Origin: a virus
IMG/VR virus record: IMGVR_UViG_3300042691_003044
Location: 1-29,324 of that record
DNA: 29,324 nt
Strand: one strand, 5' to 3'
In this document: positions 27,176 to 29,324 of the stretch, piece by piece
How the letters are laid out: each line of letters opens with the position of its first letter
Numbering within the stretch: position 1 is the stretch's first letter
Program-made: the position numbers and the translations under genes
The notes under the pieces: generated by a model
The model's input: only the letters and a program-made list of their open reading frames with translations
What the model was told of the DNA's origin: nothing
Databases searched by the model: none

Positions 27176-28648
27176 TTAAGTTAAAGTTGTTCCAGTTACT
27201 GTAAATGTTCGACAAGATATCCATCTACCACTCAACCCCGATTTACTCGAAAGATTTACCCAAGAGAACGCGAGTGTGTAGGCTAGAGTAGTTGATGCAA
27301 GGTAAGTTGTTGAAGTCCAAATAGTGAACCCTCCTAAATTGAAAGGTGAGTAGTTTAAAAGTGCTGTTAATTGATAGTTGCAAATGTTTTCCATTTCACG
27401 TTTATTTGGTAGTCTCCAGCCAGTTGTAAATCCTGTAATCGATAAAGCTAAAGCGCTATCTATTGCTGTGTTCCAAGTTACATCCGAAGCGTTGACTAAT
27501 CTATAATAACCGAGAACGCTTGAGCCGTTGTAAGTAGACCAATCAATCACAATGTTTTTAGTGTACGTTTGACCGCCTAACTCGTCTGTAAAGCGGTTCG
27601 TGTTTCCGAAAGGATTATTTGAAGCAAGTACCGTGAACGATGTTGCACGACCCGCCTCAATGTCTCCGTCGTCTCCCGTTCTATAAGACGTTGTTTGTCC
27701 TGACTTCATTAAGGTTGCACCAACGGGAGCAAAAGACGAAGTATTTATAACGGCTGTTACGTGGTTTGAATTACCGTTATAAGTTACCGAAGTTGGGTTT
27801 AAGTTGCTTCCGTTTTGGTCGTGAATTCTAATATCAAGTGGGTTGGTGGCGTGAATTGAAAACGGAAACGCTTGGTTAACGGTTAAATCATTATCAGCTA
27901 CAAAATAAGTTTCAGTTGCACCGCTTGGTATAGCTTCAACGTGAATAGTACCGTCGTTTTCTTTTTTAATTTGTAGCGTTGCGTCAGGTGCTATAATTTG
28001 CTCGGTTGTTCCGCAGTCTACTGACTCAGTAAGTAAAAGAGTCGAAGCCGTGTTTACAAGGTTAACCGTAGCGGGTTCGCATTCAATAGGATTAGGGACT
28101 TGAATTGTTAAACTACCACCGCTTGGAATTGTACCTTCTTGAATATCCGTTCCGTTTTCGTATTCTACTAAATAACTTGCGGGTTCACAACTTGGTGTTG
28201 AAGGCGTAATTGGTTCGACTGGAATAGCGCACACACTGTATTGGTCGACCTCAAATGTAAATGTACCAACCCACCCAGCAACATAATCTAAATCGAAGTT
28301 ATTTAACGGTGTCATTGTCGGGTCAGTAATTACCGTAACGCTTAAATCTGTCCCGTCTGTGTAATATAAATAAAGGTCGTTTAAGATTAACTGGGTATCG
28401 CTTAGAATCGTGTTTATATTGGCTCGGTCTTTCTGAATAATATCCACACAATAAACCTCAAGTGTGAAAACATTCGTATTCATTCCGCTTATCTCAGACG
28501 TAGGAACAACATAAACCAAAGGATAACGCTCGTCCATCGTGGAAAAGTTCGGCATTTGCTCTCTAAATTCACCGCCAAATTTTTTTACCTGAAGGTGAGC
28601 GTTAAAGAACGTTTCTAATTTATTTAATAATGCATAGTAGCTTGTCAT
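27176..28648 (-). CDS. Tail terminator-like protein fused to adhesin domains (C-type lectin / DUF1566-like end)
   Basis: A 490-residue protein. Residues 1-150 (YYALLNKLETFFNAHLQVKK, YPLVYVVPTSEI, FTLEVYCVDI, WVGTFTFEVDQYSVCAIPV) look like the tail-completion protein that caps the tail tube in Bacteroidota siphophages, usually a protein of about 150 residues. Two or more Ser/Thr/Cys-rich beta modules (about 155-330) follow. The C-terminal domain (about 360-490), with TGWRLPNKREMENICNYQ, FTIWTSTTY and GRWISCRTF, fits DUF1566/C-type-lectin-like folds used for ligand binding. The fusion would place adhesins at the tail or neck. No reverse transcriptase or template repeat was seen nearby. Confidence 0.65.
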   Translation of the reverse strand: MTSYYALLNKLETFFNAHLQVKKFGGEFREQMPNFSTMDERYPLVYVVPTSEISGMNTNVFTLEVYCVDIIQKDRANINTILSDTQLILNDLYLYYTDGTDLSVTVITDPTMTPLNNFDLDYVAGWVGTFTFEVDQYSVCAIPVEPITPSTPSCEPASYLVEYENGTDIQEGTIPSGGSLTIQVPNPIECEPATVNLVNTASTLLLTESVDCGTTEQIIAPDATLQIKKENDGTIHVEAIPSGATETYFVADNDLTVNQAFPFSIHATNPLDIRIHDQNGSNLNPTSVTYNGNSNHVTAVINTSSFAPVGATLMKSGQTTSYRTGDDGDIEAGRATSFTVLASNNPFGNTNRFTDELGGQTYTKNIVIDWSTYNGSSVLGYYRLVNASDVTWNTAIDSALALSITGFTTGWRLPNKREMENICNYQLTALLNYSPFNLGGFTIWTSTTYLASTTLAYTLAFSWVNLSSKSGLSGRWISCRTFTVTGTTLT

Positions 28649-29324
28649 AGTGTTGCGTTTTCTTCCATTCGTTTAACCCTTGATTGACTGTTTGTTATGT
28701 CGCTTTCAACAACAACCGCCTTAATTACTTGCTGACTTTCTACACTTTGTGCGCTTGTAACCGTGTTCATATTGTTGGACTGTCCAAAGAGGTTTGTTTG
28801 TGGGGTTGCTGGTTGAACACCGCCACCACCACCACTTGCACCAGCACCGCCTGAAGCGTTCGAAGCAGTTGCTCCTTTGAACTGTGTTGCAGATATCTTT
28901 TTAATGTTTGCAATACCAGCAGCAGTAACCATTGCCGCAGCAATAGCACCCCTTACAACCGATGTAGGGTCGTTAGGTAATATTTGAGAAGTAAACGCAG
29001 TTACAGCACCTTTTAAAGTATCGATTACAGCCATTGCAATATTTGCCGCCTTATTAACTTTAAATGCTTTCTCTTGCTGTTTCTCGCTTTCTCCAGCGAA
29101 TGCGCTTACAATGTCGTTAACTGCGCTTAAACCGTCTTTTGTTAAGTCTGCAATTACAGTCCCTTTATCGATAATCGCTTGAATCTCGTCGGCTTTCGCT
29201 TGGTCGTTTATTGCTTTTACTTGTTCCGTTAAAGATTTTTGTAGTTGAACTTGCAAAGCTGCATCGTCTTTTGCTAATAACATCTTCTCTTCGTACCACG
29301 CAGCAAGGTCGTCAAGTTCTTTTT
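28645..29324 (-). CDS. Tape measure protein, C-terminal part
   Basis: This is the carboxyl part of the 758-residue tape measure, continuing the frame that starts at 1660. The Met at 29283 (residue 547 of the whole protein) is internal and is not the real start. It contains the end of the coiled coil, an Ala/Ile-rich hydrophobic segment (AAIAAAMVTAAGIANI), a Gly/Ala/Ser-rich linker (GGAGASGGGGG) and a short C-terminal tail. Such low-complexity and hydrophobic C-termini are usual in tape measures of Bacteroidota phages. The stop overlaps the ATG of the downstream tail-terminator-like gene by 4 bases, indicating translational coupling. Confidence 0.88.
   Translation of the reverse strand, partial: KELDDLAAWYEEKMLLAKDDAALQVQLQKSLTEQVKAINDQAKADEIQAIIDKGTVIADLTKDGLSAVNDIVSAFAGESEKQQEKAFKVNKAANIAMAVIDTLKGAVTAFTSQILPNDPTSVVRGAIAAAMVTAAGIANIKKISATQFKGATASNASGGAGASGGGGGVQPATPQTNLFGQSNNMNTVTSAQSVESQQVIKAVVVESDITNSQSRVKRMEENATL
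29262..29324. repeat. Terminal direct repeat, right copy (contig closure)
   Basis: This is an identical copy of bases 1-63. Removing one copy joins the two halves of the tape-measure gene in frame and closes the genome. Confidence 0.95.

Noticed and set aside
27176-28648. Diversity-generating retroelement target in the C-type-lectin-like end.
   Set aside because: No reverse transcriptase gene, template repeat or adenine-biased variable repeat was seen in this complete genome.
1-29324. CRISPR array, tRNA genes, integrase and repressor.
   Set aside because: No regularly spaced repeats, no cloverleaf candidates and no recognisable integrase or CI-like repressor were found on reading both strands.

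Overview
The window is a complete, circularly closed genome of a tailed phage with siphovirus-type gene content, about 29.26 kb. The first and last 63 bases are identical, so the contig runs slightly past its own start. The host is most likely a member of Bacteroidota, probably Flavobacteriia. The reasons are the AT-rich sequence, a promoter of the Bacteroidota type (TTTG-N19-TAnnTTTG) at 18.0 kb, A-rich translation starts without Shine-Dalgarno sequences, and structural proteins of types common in Flavobacteriia phages. No integrase or repressor was recognised, so a virulent lifestyle is the simplest reading.

Almost every gene lies on the minus strand, so transcription runs right to left. 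EARLY/MIDDLE region (17982 down to 7914): small acidic or unknown proteins, a protein with a DnaA domain IV-like motif, a 52-residue unknown, an Erf annealing protein, a YqaJ-like exonuclease, a 68-residue protein with an SSB-like tail, a predicted small RNA followed by an HNH endonuclease, a DUF6291-like protein, a RecA-fold ATPase, a PP-loop ATPase, a C5-cytosine DNA methyltransferase, a NinG-like protein, small membrane and unknown proteins, and a sigma-factor-like protein. LATE region: terminase small and large subunits (7901-6332), distal tail and receptor-binding proteins (6301-1692), tape measure (1660 through the contig ends to 28645), tail terminator/adhesin and neck proteins (28648-26516), protease-scaffold, major capsid, tail tube, a small structural protein, portal and connector (25196-20424), a lysis cassette (holin, candidate u-spanin, L,D-transpeptidase-like lysin; 20427-18984), and a DnaQ-like exonuclease (18950-18174). 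A terminator at 18108-18130 closes the circuit just before the early promoter. Inside the late region, 25259-26519 carries two paralogous genes on the plus strand.

The most interesting signal is regulatory. Six copies of a two-part motif, AAAACAC(G/T)-N(9-13)-CTATTAT on the minus strand, occur in this genome. Five lie 5-8 bases before the start codons that open late transcription units: the terminase block, the distal tail, the tape measure, the protease/capsid block and the connector/lysis block. I infer a phage-specific late promoter recognised by the sigma-like protein encoded at 8486-9013, whose gene ends inside one copy. The sixth copy (14382-14409) precedes no start codon. It is followed by about 90 bases that can fold into two hairpins with perfectly complementary 8-base apical loops and a terminator, which looks like an undescribed phage small RNA with a kissing-loop architecture.
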